The notes under the pieces were generated by a model. The model was given only the letters and a program-made list of their open reading frames with translations, made no database searches and was not told the DNA's origin. Both the position numbers and the translations under genes were made by a program. Positions 46,131-56,672 of a DNA stretch of 64,000 bases are shown in pieces (position 1 is the first letter of the stretch; each line of letters opens with the position of its first letter). This DNA comes from Pleurostoma richardsiae (Eukaryota > Ascomycota > Sordariomycetes > Calosphaeriales > Pleurostomataceae): assembly GCA_030052745.1 (NCBI GenBank), contig JANBVO010000022.1:372001-436000 (forward strand). The letters run 5' to 3'.

Positions 46131-47598
46131 AATTCGGCTTGTATCATTCTGATGTTCCCTTGACTACCAGTGAAAGCGAGTCGGATCCCGGAGGACGTGG
46201 AGAGAAGAGTAGCAAAAGAATGGAAAGCCGGATGATCAAGTGAGCATACAGCGGCTTGGATAAATCTAGATGAAGATATGGGAACGGGGTGAGGCGCGTG
46301 GGTGACTTCAGCCCGCGGGGGATCGTCCTGAAAAGAATGATCGTGCAAATGAACGCGATGGAAAGGGGTGCGCCGAGCAGATGGTGAGATAGAAGCAGGC
46401 AACAGGACCGACATGTTAGGTGGGCAACGCTGGAGGATATGGACTGCCGCGAGCAGACATCACTGCAACAGCTGCTCTCCGGATACTTTCAAGAAGAGCT
46501 GTGAGATCGGCCAATACTCCCATGGATCCTCATCTCGGGATCCGAGATAACGTTCAAAAGGTAGGTAGCTCAAGCTGTCCACCACAAGCTTCACTAACAG
46601 ACAAGGCATGGGGCAGAACGATCAAAGGCTGCGGGGCAATCTTGCCCCCAGATGATCAACCCATGACAATTTCGTGTAGCAACCAGTCACAGATGGAGCA
46701 GAGAGCTTCCCCTGTGCAGAGCCTGAGATCTGGTCCGGCATCCGAGAGCTACAGAGCTTCTCGAAGGGCTCACAGAATGGGCCGGTGACAGGGCATCGTC
46801 AATGCCTGCCGACGCATGGCAAAGACGCCAGAAGCGGAAATCGAGTTGCGATCAGATGAGATGAGAAGGCCTTATCCAGGTCCGCCGGTCCCCTGATAGG
46901 CCGGGTTCATGATGGAGGGACGGCACAAATCTTATACGGCTCAATACCCTGCCGCCAACCGATGAACCGGCCGGCCGGGGTCCATCGAAGCGATGTTAGA
47001 GATGGCCTCGGTGATAGGATCCTCGTTAATTTGAAAGGAAGCTTTGCTTGTTAATCGCGAGTCTTTAGTATCGATAAGTGATACCGTCAATACGGTGGAC
47101 AGCCGACCGGTATTGTATTCCCCATCTACTCCGGGCCGCTGGGAGGCTGGACAGCACGGGAATCTAGTAGTAGATTGTGCGAGGAACTTGTAGTGAGACC
47201 AGGAGCCACGGCTAGACGACCGAGCGCATGAATGGTTCGACCAGGGACAGTTGAGACGGAACCTTTCGTCAGGAAAGTCAGGTAGATCTACGCTCGGAAC
47301 CGGTAAGGATGCTTGTGAGGAGAGGAGGGTCTCCCTGACTTGGAAAATAGTTGCTGCGAAGCCCGAATGCACGTCGGATGTAATTTATTGCCAGGTCCTT
47401 GACACCCCGGGCTCTGTAGATAAGAGATCCCCGCAGCGGCTCCCGCTCCTGAGCGTACGGTATTGTGATAAACCCGGCAGCGGCGTCTTCGTAATCTTGC
47501 ATTCCACGTACACTACAAATCAAACGACCTAGAGAAATCCAAGAAGCTCATCCTTGGGGATAGAGGCAATCTGTTGTCTTTCCGTTCATTCCTTACCA
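46131..47598. other. intergenic, no gene seen
   Basis: About 1.5 kb between divergent genes. I looked here for an upstream exon of the methyltransferase and found none with both good splice sites and family similarity, but cannot exclude one within the last 200 bp. Confidence 0.45.
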
Positions 47599-48408
47599 AT
47601 GAGCTGTCGCCGCGATTCCCTCCCACGAGGTCTGATCCTTCAACATGAAGCTTTCGTAAAAATACTGGATGGCCGTCTTCTGAACGCTCCAGTAGTCGAA
47701 CCAGTCGGTCGAGTGCTCGATATTGGCACGGGATGTGGCATATGGGCAGCCGATTTCGCTACAGAACACCCAACGACCGAGGTCATAGGCATAGATGTAT
47801 TTCCACAGCCGACTATCATAGCGCCACCCAATTGCCAGTTTCTAACCCAGGACGCGGAGCAAGATTGGGAGATCGGTGACGCCAGCTTCGATGTCATCCA
47901 CACGCGTCTGGTGCCTTTCCACGCCAAAGAAGTGCGGGCGGTTCTTCGTCGATGCTATGAGCACCTCAAACCGGGTGGATACATTGAGATGCAAGAGTCC
48001 TGGCCTCCATGTCGAACGGATGAGCCCATCGGAGCCCCAGAACACGCCTCCAAGGTTATCGAGTGGACAAAACTTCGATTGGAGGCTGCGTCCAAGCTTG
48101 GAGTTGATCACTCCCTTGCCGGCCAGCTGCCAGAGGCATTATCTGAAGCCGGATTCGTCGCGGTGCAAACGGAGGATCATAAGTGGCCGATAGGGCCATG
48201 GATGGAAGAGGAGCGGATGAAGGAAGCTGGAAACATCAACTTGGAGTTGCTACAGTTTGGTATGATGAGTTTCTCCAAGGAACTACTCGCTCATATCGGT
48301 ATGGGAGAGCAAGAAGTCGTTGATCTTGTTGAGCAAGTTGGGAAAGAACTCGGGGTTGGAAAGATCTATACTCCAGTCCGAATTGTATGGGCTAGGAAAC
48401 CTCAGTAG
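47599..48408 (+). CDS. SAM-dependent class I methyltransferase (LaeA/UMTA-like)
   Basis: 269 residues from the ATG at 47599. The SAM-binding glycine loop is VGRVLDIGTGCGIWA (motif I), followed by acidic TEVIGIDVFPQ, NCQFLTQDAEQDWEIGDASFDVIHTR (motifs II-III) and HLKPGGYIEMQE (post-motif). These belong to the large fungal group that includes LaeA and the secondary-metabolism methyltransferases annotated as UMTA; no target is predictable. Relatives usually carry 20-60 more residues at the N-terminus, with an FPNDEEE-type motif before the QHEAF helix, so this start may be internal: either a first exon was missed or the N-terminus is degraded. The C-terminal half looks complete (GMGEQEVVDLVEQVGKELG, VRIVWARK). 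No biosynthetic backbone gene is nearby. Confidence 0.78.
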   Translation: MSCRRDSLPRGLILQHEAFVKILDGRLLNAPVVEPVGRVLDIGTGCGIWAADFATEHPTTEVIGIDVFPQPTIIAPPNCQFLTQDAEQDWEIGDASFDVIHTRLVPFHAKEVRAVLRRCYEHLKPGGYIEMQESWPPCRTDEPIGAPEHASKVIEWTKLRLEAASKLGVDHSLAGQLPEALSEAGFVAVQTEDHKWPIGPWMEEERMKEAGNINLELLQFGMMSFSKELLAHIGMGEQEVVDLVEQVGKELGVGKIYTPVRIVWARKPQ

Positions 48409-48896
48409 TACAGTAAAGGTGAGTATCAGAGATGCGTCGACTATGACTGGGTGGCCTTCGTGGCACTGCCGTTGTAGAGACGGGAAGGGGGTTCAAGCCG
48501 TCTCGTTCTGGTACGTGGTGACTCGGAAAAAAACAACCCTACGATCTTCGTCGATTCTGCTACACCAAGAACTGACTGAGCCTCCGCAGTGTCTATGGAA
48601 TGTAATCGAACAGAAATGCTGAGTGGTGAAGATCTTGGTATCATTCTAGATTCCTTCGTCATCAACGCCGCGGCCTTTCAGACAATGTCACCACCATCTC
48701 ATTCAGACCAGAAAGACGAGAAAAGAACGGCTTAGAGAAGTAAAAGCACCAGGTAAGATCCCGAAATGTCCATGAGTTTAGGCGGTCCTCATGCATCGAG
48801 GACAGGGATCACAATCGCCCCCATCAATGACCAGTCTTCGGTTCTAGTCCACCCCACCGGCGTCACCATCGTTTCAGCAGCATTGGCGCCGCAACC
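48409..48896. other. intergenic between convergent genes
   Basis: About 490 bp of 3' flanks; nothing recognised. Confidence 0.5.
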
Positions 48897-50525
48897 TCAC
48901 CGGCCCGGCCCGCCGATCTTCTCGAGCCCAGAACCCGAAGCTTCGCCATCATCCTCGTTCGCATCATCGGCATCCGGCATCACCGCGTAGGTGGTGCCGC
49001 TGAATCCCGACACCGGAGAGAGCCTGTACGGGCTCATTGGGTCGACGAAGCTTTCCTGACTGTCACTCCATTTGCCTTGGCCCACTGCGTCTGGAGCGAG
49101 CGCGATGCTGTGCCTGTCTCCTGGCACGAACTCACCATACCCCAGATATTGCTCATGATATCCCTCAAACCCAACCGAGCTCCTCCGCCTCTCGGCTTCG
49201 CCGTCGTCGCCATTCCGGAGCAGGTTCACCCTATCTCCTCGTCCAGTTAAGGTCACTCCCCGACTCCTGGGCGCCATGCTGCTCATGAAGCTGCGGAGGC
49301 TCAGCGTCGTCGGCGTTCGGTGCGCCAGAGACACTGCCGCCGGCACGGGCGGGACCGGAAGGCAACTTTGCTGCGCGTCGGCGAGGCTGCCGTTCTTGCT
49401 CCTCAGCATCGGTGTGCTGGGACGCGTCCAGGGGTATCCGTGGTAGCTGACCACAGATGTGAGATCGACGCTGCCGTCCTCTGCCAGGCGCCTTCGCCGC
49501 CCTCCGGCAGGCTGTTGCTCGCCCACCAGTCGCGGCCATATACCCGCCAGAACCGGCCGAAGAGTCGGCGCGCTGGCGCAGATGATGGCGATGTCGCACT
49601 CGAGGATCGTCATGACGAAGAAGGCGAGCTCCCTTCTGTTTGCTCCCGCACCCCCGCCCCCGCCCGGACGGTAGCCGACACGCAGACTGAGCTGCAGGCG
49701 GGTCAGACCGGCGGCCATAACGAGCACGCTGAGGGACAGCACCAGCCCAAGGATTGTCTTCTGGCGCGGAGGAATCTCAAGCCGAGCTATACACGGTGCG
49801 ACCAGGACGACGAGCCAGGCGTCAGTGGCGGCGTGCAGACTCGCGCTCGCGATCAGCAGCGGCTCAAAGGCAAGACAAAAGCTCGCGCGGTGGCCAAAGA
49901 ACTGGCCGGCCGTGGGCTGGCACTGGAGGACGCTGATAAGGAGAAGCGGGACACCGTACAGCAGCACGAAAACCACCGTCGCCCGGGCCAGACGCCTCTC
50001 GAGGGGACGCGACTGGAGCAAACGCAGGTAGAAGGCGAGAATAGATAGCTTGGACAAGCACAAGCAGAGCTGGTAGAAAACCAGCCCGAGGTAGACGCGC
50101 ACTGCGTACGGCTTAACGACGGTGTGTGCGCCGAGGCCGACTGCTCTGTGGATCGCTGGCGATACGGCGGCGGCGCAGTAGACGGCGCAGACACCCGTCG
50201 AGAAGAGCCACGCCGCTACGATGAGGGTGTCGTCGAGGAACCATTTACACAGCAGCCGGAGGCGGGACCAGACGCGCGCAAGGATGACAAGCGTGCAGAC
50301 AAGGTGTGGAACCAGTAGGCCGGCCAGGATGGCGGACGCTCCGTCGTGGTGTCTCTGTAGAGCACACGTCAGGCCTAAGCCGATCTGAGGATGTGTCATG
50401 ACAGTACTTACCACAGCTACAGTGTCCGATGGACCAGAAAAGTTGGCGATACTAGTGGTATTGAAAGGCAGCATCGGATACGTGAGGTTGAGATGGATCT
50501 GGCCATCCAACAGCGAGGACGACAT
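48897..50525 (-). CDS. Pth11-like seven-TM protein, fungal rhodopsin-fold domain
   Basis: Exons 50412-50525 and 48897-50354, 523 residues. The 57-nt intron (GTAAGT, CTGAC branch, ACAG) contains no stop and is easily missed. After an N-glycosylatable N-terminus (NLT, NTT, NFS) come seven helices (about 45-320): SAILAGLLVPHLVCTLVILA, WFLDDTLIVAAWLFSTGVCA, VYLGLVFYQLCLCLSKLSIL, FVLLYGVPLLLISVLQCQP, HAATDAWLVVLVAPCIARL, ILGLVLSLSVLVMAAGLTRL and FFVMTILECDIAIICASAP. The DD-to-A-x-L helix 2, the KLSILAFYLRL helix 3 end, the QCQP motif and the D-x-x-L helix are typical of the fungal rhodopsin-fold family that includes Pth11. A long Ser-rich tail (about 200 residues) is cytosolic. No CFEM domain. Members sense surface cues or are orphan; ligand unknown. 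A TATATAG element lies about 190 bp upstream. Confidence 0.87.
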   Translation of the reverse strand: MSSSLLDGQIHLNLTYPMLPFNTTSIANFSGPSDTVAVVSTVMTHPQIGLGLTCALQRHHDGASAILAGLLVPHLVCTLVILARVWSRLRLLCKWFLDDTLIVAAWLFSTGVCAVYCAAAVSPAIHRAVGLGAHTVVKPYAVRVYLGLVFYQLCLCLSKLSILAFYLRLLQSRPLERRLARATVVFVLLYGVPLLLISVLQCQPTAGQFFGHRASFCLAFEPLLIASASLHAATDAWLVVLVAPCIARLEIPPRQKTILGLVLSLSVLVMAAGLTRLQLSLRVGYRPGGGGGAGANRRELAFFVMTILECDIAIICASAPTLRPVLAGIWPRLVGEQQPAGGRRRRLAEDGSVDLTSVVSYHGYPWTRPSTPMLRSKNGSLADAQQSCLPVPPVPAAVSLAHRTPTTLSLRSFMSSMAPRSRGVTLTGRGDRVNLLRNGDDGEAERRRSSVGFEGYHEQYLGYGEFVPGDRHSIALAPDAVGQGKWSDSQESFVDPMSPYRLSPVSGFSGTTYAVMPDADDANEDDGEASGSGLEKIGGPGR

Positions 50526-51972
50526 CGTGATGCCCCCGGAGGTTGGATCTCTGTCTCTTGGCCGTGACTTTTAGACCTTCCTGTCACTGTTGTATGGAGA
50601 AGACTGTCTCTAGATCCGGGAGACTTGATCTGGAGATGTGTATGCAACGGCCACGACGGCGAGATCACTCCACGCTGAAAGGACAAGAACCGGGACATGG
50701 ACCGCCGGATCGCATTACTATATAGCATCCTCTTTTAAGCGCCCTCACCTTTGCTTCCCCTTCCTTCCTATTTTCTTCTTCGTCATCCATCCAAAGCCCG
50801 GTAAGCTAACGCACAGCAAGGACATCGTCATGCCTTGCTCGCATACCCAGGGGGGAGCTACCACATGCCCAATCCTATCGCATTCATGGCAAGATACCGA
50901 AGCGGTATGCTGGAGGGGGTTGTGTTACGTATTGCTTTGGTGTGCCACCCAATTTAAGGCAGAATGTGCCGCTCTGGGAGCCGGTCCGTACGGCAGTCTG
51001 GACGGCATCTGGGCAGCCTACGAGCACTATGCGGCGTAATGCGACGCAGTCACTTGACTCTCCTCCGTCATGTTTATCTAGACTTCTATCAAGGCCAGCC
51101 AGCTATCTGGGAATACACAGCGGCTTCTATGTGCTGACGGGAATGTCGCCGTGGAAGGGCTGTATCAACCTTCAACCGAGCCTCTGCGCTGCCTTCTTCT
51201 GGTGACACAACCTTTCTTTCTAACGCCATTTCTTAGTCAAAGCGGGATCATAGATACCGGTGACTCGTCAGCTATGTTTTGACAGGAAATACTTCTCTTC
51301 TTGGGGAGCCCTTAACGCATTGTGCGTCTGTGCTGTGCAGCTACTAGTGGGCGGTTCGTGGCGACGATGCGAGCACTACCGCCTGACATGCATCACTCCT
51401 GCGAGTGCGGCTCACCTGTAGCAACAAGGACCTCCGAGATGTGTACTTGTATACTAATCGCTCCTACAGTGGTGAAGGACGCTTATCGCCGTGTCGAGCA
51501 GTGAACCAATAGTTACTATGCAATATCGACTCATGTCTGTGATCATCTAGACATGGAAGCCATACACCTAAGTGTTGGTTGGTTGTCTCGTCTTAGTGGT
51601 ATAGAAGACAAGCTAGGGTAAGGGCAATAGGCCAGGGAGCTAGGGGATGAAGCTGGATGCAGAACCAAGTTGCAGTCCGTTCGGCCCTGACACTTCGCTG
51701 CAACCCCAACGCGGGGAACGGAAGCACGCGCGAGGACCCGACGTCGCTTTCTTCCCGTCTGCAAGTGTGAGCGATACTACATTGTTTACACATAGCCTAA
51801 CACTAGCTTCAATAGGGCGCCTCTTTCCATATACGGCCAAAAAGAACCAGACACCTATCCCATCATCCAGTAACGAAGAGACATCGCTTGCGCGTAACCT
51901 CTCTTCCCAGCAGTTGTATATCCCCGCCCGGACCTCTCTCTCCTTATGGCTGTTCTAAATCCCATCCTCTTC
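50526..51972. other. intergenic, no gene seen
   Basis: About 1.45 kb holding the promoter of the seven-TM gene (TATATAG near 50710) and the 3' flank of BPL1. No supported coding frame or repeat. Confidence 0.5.
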
Positions 51973-54292
51973 CTACACCTTCCGCCTCACGAGCCCCCTC
52001 CAGAAGTCAAAGCTGTTCTCGTCGCTCTGCAGCGCCCAGACTCTCCCCGTCGGTCTCCCACTAAACCCGATCTCCTCCGCCCGCAGCAGGCCCCAGTCCC
52101 TCGTGATACCCAGCACCCTCGCCCGGGCACCACCCTCCGCCTCGAGCGTGACCAGCTGCCCAGAGTGCAGCCAGTGCGCGTAGTACCGCTCTTCCATCTC
52201 ACGCGTGAATCCGTGCCGCACGAACTCCTGGTACAGCGCCTCGAGACGGGTGAGGATGCGGGCCAGGAGGCGCTCGATGCGGAAGGGCGGCGGTGGGGAC
52301 GAAGAAGTCGAAGAGGCGGCCAGAAGCGGCAGGAGGGCGTCAAGGCTGGTGGTGGGCCGGCTATTGGTCGTGTTGATACCGATACCGAGGACGATCTGGT
52401 AGTTACCGGCGGAGTAGGCGCAGTTGGACAGAATGCCACCGATCTTGACGTATGACGGCGGCTCAGAGGCTGGCTTGATTGGGTCGCGGGCGTCTTGATA
52501 ATGATTAAATTAACCCGTCACGGCTCTCTCGAAGCGGTGAGTCTGGAGAGAGGGATTGAAGAAGGCACTCACAGATGTCGTTCGGCCACTTCAGCTTCAC
52601 TGGCATATCCTCGTACCCCTTGTCGTAGGACTTGATAGCCTCGACGATGGCTACAGCGGCCAGGTACTGAATAAAAACGATGGGCCGGGTGGCGGCGTAT
52701 TGCGCAGGATGGTTGATGACCGTAGACATGATCAGGCTGCCCACTGGGGCTACCCAGACGTTCCCGCCGCGGCCACGTCCGGCAATCTGCGTCGTAGCGG
52801 CAAGAGTGAATCCGGTGGGCAGCAAGGCCAGCAACTTTGGGTTCCTTCGCTTGTCAGGTACCGCAAGGACGTGGGCAAAGGCAGCATCATGGGTCGACTC
52901 ACTTCTCAAGGAGCGTGTTCGTACTCGTGACAACTTCGCCGTACATCAGCGTCTCACCCCATTCGTCTGCCTCCCGCTCTCTCTGCCTGTACTCCCTCAG
53001 GCTAGAGTAGAAAACGTGGTGGTTGAAGTAAGGCGTCTCCTTCGGCTCCGGCCACGCCTCTTCGTGGCAAACAAGAGTCTTAACGACAGCGTTGTAGTCG
53101 ATAATCCCATCCTCATCACTACCCTCGACTGTTTCTTCCGTCGTCGTCCCGTTTTCGGGTGCCTTGTCAGCCGGCAGCACCGCACCGACAGCAGACTGGA
53201 GCTCCTTGAGAGACCACCTTGTGTCCTCATGCTCAATATGGAAAGCATCGTTCTCCGCCCGGATGAGCTCCTCACCGTCTTCCTTGCTGATGATTTCCCC
53301 CCACGAGTGCACGAGACCGCCCGCGTCCTGGGGATCTAGCGCCGACAGGTGCAGCTTCGAGAGGGACGGCACCGCCGACGGCTCCTGACTAACCTCAAGC
53401 CCGAGCTTAGTGAGGCACGCCTTCAGGAAATTGGTCCGCGCTGCCTCGTCAGCGGCCAGCGCCTTCCTCAGCTCGTCATACCCCGGGACGTCGGGCTGTG
53501 CCTCCAGGTTCACGGCGGCGAACTCGGGGTGCGGCCCCGTGAGCAGCGCTGCGCCCTCGCCGACCTTGCAGTAGACGAGGGCAGCGGGCCCATCGTCGTC
53601 GCTGCCAACCCCGCCGTCAACGTCAGTCTTCTCGCCGTACGTCGCCAGCACCTCCACCTTCTCGGCTGCGAGGGCGGCCGCGTCAACGAAGACCCCGCCT
53701 CCATTGCAGTAGCACCTGAGCTCATCGGGAAGAACGCCAGCGCCGGGGAATGCCTCCTTCCGGACCTTCAGCCGGACGGCCCGGGCGCCTCTCTCGCTGT
53801 GATAGGCGAACCCCTTGAGCGCGCCTCCGCGGCAGGTCCCGGGGAAGAAGCCCAGCTCTCGGGTCCCGACAACCTCAAGTGCCGGGTCGCCAACCTCGAA
53901 CTCGCAGCGCTGGCTACCGTAGTAGCCGCCAGCGCAGAAGCCAAGGTAGGCGCCGCCACGGCGGACGAAGCTAGTGATGGCCCGGTTGCCGGCGCCGTTG
54001 AGGACGCGACAGTAGCCGAGATCAGCGCCGCCAGGGATGACGAGCAGGGCGCAGGTAGGCGCCCACGGCTCCTTCAACAAGGCGGTGTCGGTGATGGGGA
54101 TGACTGCGTAGTTGGGAGAGAGGAGGCGGCGGAGGGAGTAAATGCACTGGCGGACGGAAGAGACCGTCGTGCCGGTGCCTTGAGGGATTGTCAGCAAGTT
54201 GTACTTTCCAAGACAGAAAAAAGCATTCTGACTGTGCGCAAGGAGTCTCGGCTACCTGTATAGACCAGCACGTTTAATTTTCTAGATGCCAT
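51973..54292 (-). CDS. bpl1: biotin-protein ligase (holocarboxylase synthetase)
   Basis: Attaches biotin via biotinyl-AMP to carboxylases such as acetyl-CoA and pyruvate carboxylase. Exons 54256-54292, 52903-54178, 52573-52844 and 51973-52493 give 701 residues. The N-terminal half is the BPL_N region, a glutamine-amidotransferase-like domain (about 1-230: NVLVYTGTGT, LLVIPGGADLGYCR, GGAYLGFCAGGYYGS with the nucleophile-elbow-like Cys). The catalytic half starts near 400 (GEVVTSTNTLLEK) with biotinyl-AMP loop GRGRGG at about 460-465, VWVAPVGSLIMS, VKLKWPNDI (about 520-528), KIGGILSN and GIGINTTNS; the C-terminal domain ends with FWRGLVRRKV. Intron 1 splits the fourth glycine block after 12 codons; the intron before NPKLLALLP uses an AAG acceptor. 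The gene is divergent from COA4, start codons 158 bp apart. The start matches the short MASRKLNVLVYTG opening of fungal homologues. Confidence 0.95.
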
Positions 54293-54450
54293 TTTGCGGG
54301 TTATCTGGCCCTCAAGCTTGTCCAGCAGTGTAGAATTGATGAACGCTGACGGTGAGTCACGGGCCGCGGGATGAAATCTCAGATCACGACGGTATGAGCC
54401 CACTGAACCTTTCTCAAGCTTCCCTCCTTTCTGTCACTCGACAAGCGACG
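54293..54450. promoter_or_regulatory. 158-bp divergent promoter, BPL1/COA4
   Basis: Two housekeeping genes start 158 bp apart on opposite strands, so one short region must drive both. No TATA box seen. Confidence 0.6.
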
Positions 54451-55078
54451 ATGTCGAAGAACGAGAGCGACGCCGCGCAACAGGCGCAAGAGGACGATGA
54501 TGAGCCCGATGAATGGTAAGACAAGGAGAGCTTGGCTCCTTGAGAGAAAGCCCAAGAGTGCGAGCGCGCGTGTGGAGAGGATTGACTAGAGGCCGGCGCT
54601 CAACACTCAACAGTCCCCGGAGTCCCCTTTCTGAAGCCCGGCCTGCTGCGGCAGTTCCCCAATTGTCTCACTCGGCGCAGAACGCCCTGGATGATGCAAG
54701 AGGACTCTTTGCTGACGACCATGGAACTTGCAGGGACAAGCGGATCTTCAGCACGGGATGCGCAGGTATGTCGGGCGAGAGCTGAGGGCCCCGTGCAAAT
54801 TAGCTGTGAGCACAGGGACTGGACTGACCGGACGACCTGAATAGACGAGAACGCGAAGATGACGGACTGCTACTATGAGAAGAAGGACTGGAGGCAATGC
54901 AAAGACGAGGTGCCTAGAACCCCTTCCCTTCACTCATGTAGGCTTCAATTGAGCTGACTTGAGTTGGTGAAATCCCAAGATGGAGAACTTCCGACGGTGC
55001 TGGAAAGCTCATGGCAACGACAAGAGGACGTCGATGACTGATGTCGATGGAACACCGACGGCTCAACGCTCATCTTAA
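54451..55078 (+). CDS. coa4: COA4/CMC3-like twin CX9C mitochondrial protein
   Basis: Cytochrome c oxidase assembly factor of the intermembrane space, imported and oxidised by the Mia40 relay. Four small exons, 54451-54515, 54734-54765, 54845-54909 and 54980-55078, give 86 residues; none exceeds 99 nt, so the gene escapes simple frame searches. All junctions are GT-AG and restore one frame. The CHCH fold is complete: a first CX9C motif (CADENAKMTDC) and a second (CKDEMENFRRC), joined by YYEKKDWRQ. The pattern DEWDKRIFSTGC, then DWRQC, then FRRCW follows COA4/CHCHD8 and yeast Cmc3 from memory (human EDPLDQLISRSGC, DWRQC). An acidic N-terminus and a short variable tail are normal. Intron 1 is long at 218 nt. 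The gene lies between BPL1 and MGM101. Confidence 0.88.
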
Positions 55079-55365
55079 TGGCGGAGGGACATAGAACTCG
55101 GATTCAACCAGCGATTACATGTATCATATAATCCTTGTACCATAGGTAGCTCTGCTCATTTCATCTCTAGAACTTGTTCTCATGGCTTCACTTCCCCCGT
55201 GATTTTAGTCGAAGCTACAGTGTCTTTCAACGGCTTTTTCGATTGGCCCAAGCTCCTCTACAATCTTATCCCCCGGGCACTTCGAAATTTCCATCAACAC
55301 CATCGCCAACCGCCGCAACCCCTTCGCTCCTCCTACCACACTGACCGGCCGCCCGATAAGCAAAG

Positions 55366-56280
55366 ATGCGACCGCACGCCCTCCGCCTCCTCCGGCGCTC
55401 GTCACCGCTGTTCGCCCGCGCCTCCCGCCTCGAGTCCCCCGCCCCCTTCGCCGCCTTCGCCTCCTCCTATACCCGCCCCGTAGCCTCCAAGCAGACGTCC
55501 ACCCCCAAGTCCAAGGCGGCAGCAGCACCGGCGCCCCTCTCCTTCCCCGACCCCCAGCCCGCCGCCACGCCCGTCGCGACACCCGCCGAGGTCACATCCC
55601 CGGCCTACTCGCCAGTGCCCGAGCCGGCACCGGCGCCGGCGCCAGGGAGCAATGGTAATGGAGAAGAGGCCATAGACTGGAGCAGCTCCTTCTACGGCCT
55701 GGGCACGACGCCCTTCCCGCCCGAGGTCGCCGCCGTGCTCATGGGCCCTCTCAACCCCGAGGACGTCGAGATCAAGCCTGACGGCATCATTTACCTGCCG
55801 GAGATCAAGTACCGCCGCATCCTAAATCAGGCCTTTGGCCCCGGCGGCTGGGGCCTGGCGCCGCGCGGGGAGGTGGCGGTCGGGGAGAAGGTCGTTACGA
55901 GGGAGTACGCGCTAGTAGTGCACGGCCGGTGAGTGCCTCCCTCTCGCTCCCAGATGGGAAAGAAAAGACGGGCTAGACAGAAGTGGCGCGAAGCTGACAT
56001 GGTGTCTTCCTCCAGGTTCATCGCCCAGGCCCGCGGCGAGTGCCAGTACTTCAGCCCGGACACGATCGCCACGGCCGGCGAGGGCTGCAAGTCGAACGCG
56101 CTGCTGCGCTGCTGCAAGGACCTCGGCATCGCCTCCGAGCTGTGGGACCCGCGGTTCATCCGCGAGTTCAAGAAGAAGTACTGCCAGGAGCTGTGGGTCG
56201 AGCACAACCTCACCAAGAAGAAGCGCCAGATCTGGCTGCGCAAGGGCGACGAGCCCACCTATCCGTTCAAGAAGGTATGA
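55366..56280 (+). CDS. mgm101: mitochondrial genome maintenance protein MGM101
   Basis: Single-strand-annealing protein related to Rad52 that binds and repairs mitochondrial DNA. Exons 55366-55928 and 56016-56280, 275 residues. The N-terminus is a presequence, Arg-rich and free of acid residues ([20 protein letters not shown]). A Pro/Ala-rich disordered linker runs to about 100. The conserved core begins at [20 protein letters not shown] and continues [40 protein letters not shown], then across the intron [34 protein letters not shown] and [20 protein letters not shown]. It ends with [19 protein letters not shown]. Looks complete. Confidence 0.96.
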
Positions 56281-56672
56281 GGAACCGTCACAAGACTGGG
56301 GTCGAGGGAATCTGAAGGACTTCGAATCTGTGAGAAGTAAGAGTATATCTGTACCATATCTGGCGTGGCGCATTGTCGAGGCAGTTACCCAGCTATATGA
56401 TAGAAGGAGTTTGGGCTATATCTGTACGATAAGGGAGGCATAGACCGGGCACATCTGAATACCACTCTGGGAGTCGAGGAAGGGCTACAGGCGAAAGCCG
56501 AGAAACTGTCAGGGAGCAACGTCGTGTATTGATGGCCTGGAGTAGAGCAGCTGGCCGCTCCATAATGATACAAGTGCAAAGCAATAACTTGCTCCTCCGA
56601 ATCCCAATCACAGATATCCCTTGCGGCGCCATCTAGCCGTACCGTAAAAGCAGAACTCCGAAGCGAGAGGCA
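56281..56672. other. intergenic between convergent genes
   Basis: About 390 bp of 3' flanks of MGM101 and the Yop1-like gene; nothing recognised. Confidence 0.5.

Noticed and set aside
38170-48408. ABC transporter plus methyltransferase as part of a secondary-metabolite cluster
   Set aside because: No polyketide synthase, NRPS, terpene synthase, DMATS or pathway regulator is present; the genes are separated by unrelated ones.
49320-50048. 242-codon + strand frame
   Set aside because: Antisense of the Pth11-like gene; no domain resemblance.
53349-54263. 304-codon + strand frame
   Set aside because: Antisense of biotin-protein ligase, whose own frame has clear catalytic motifs.
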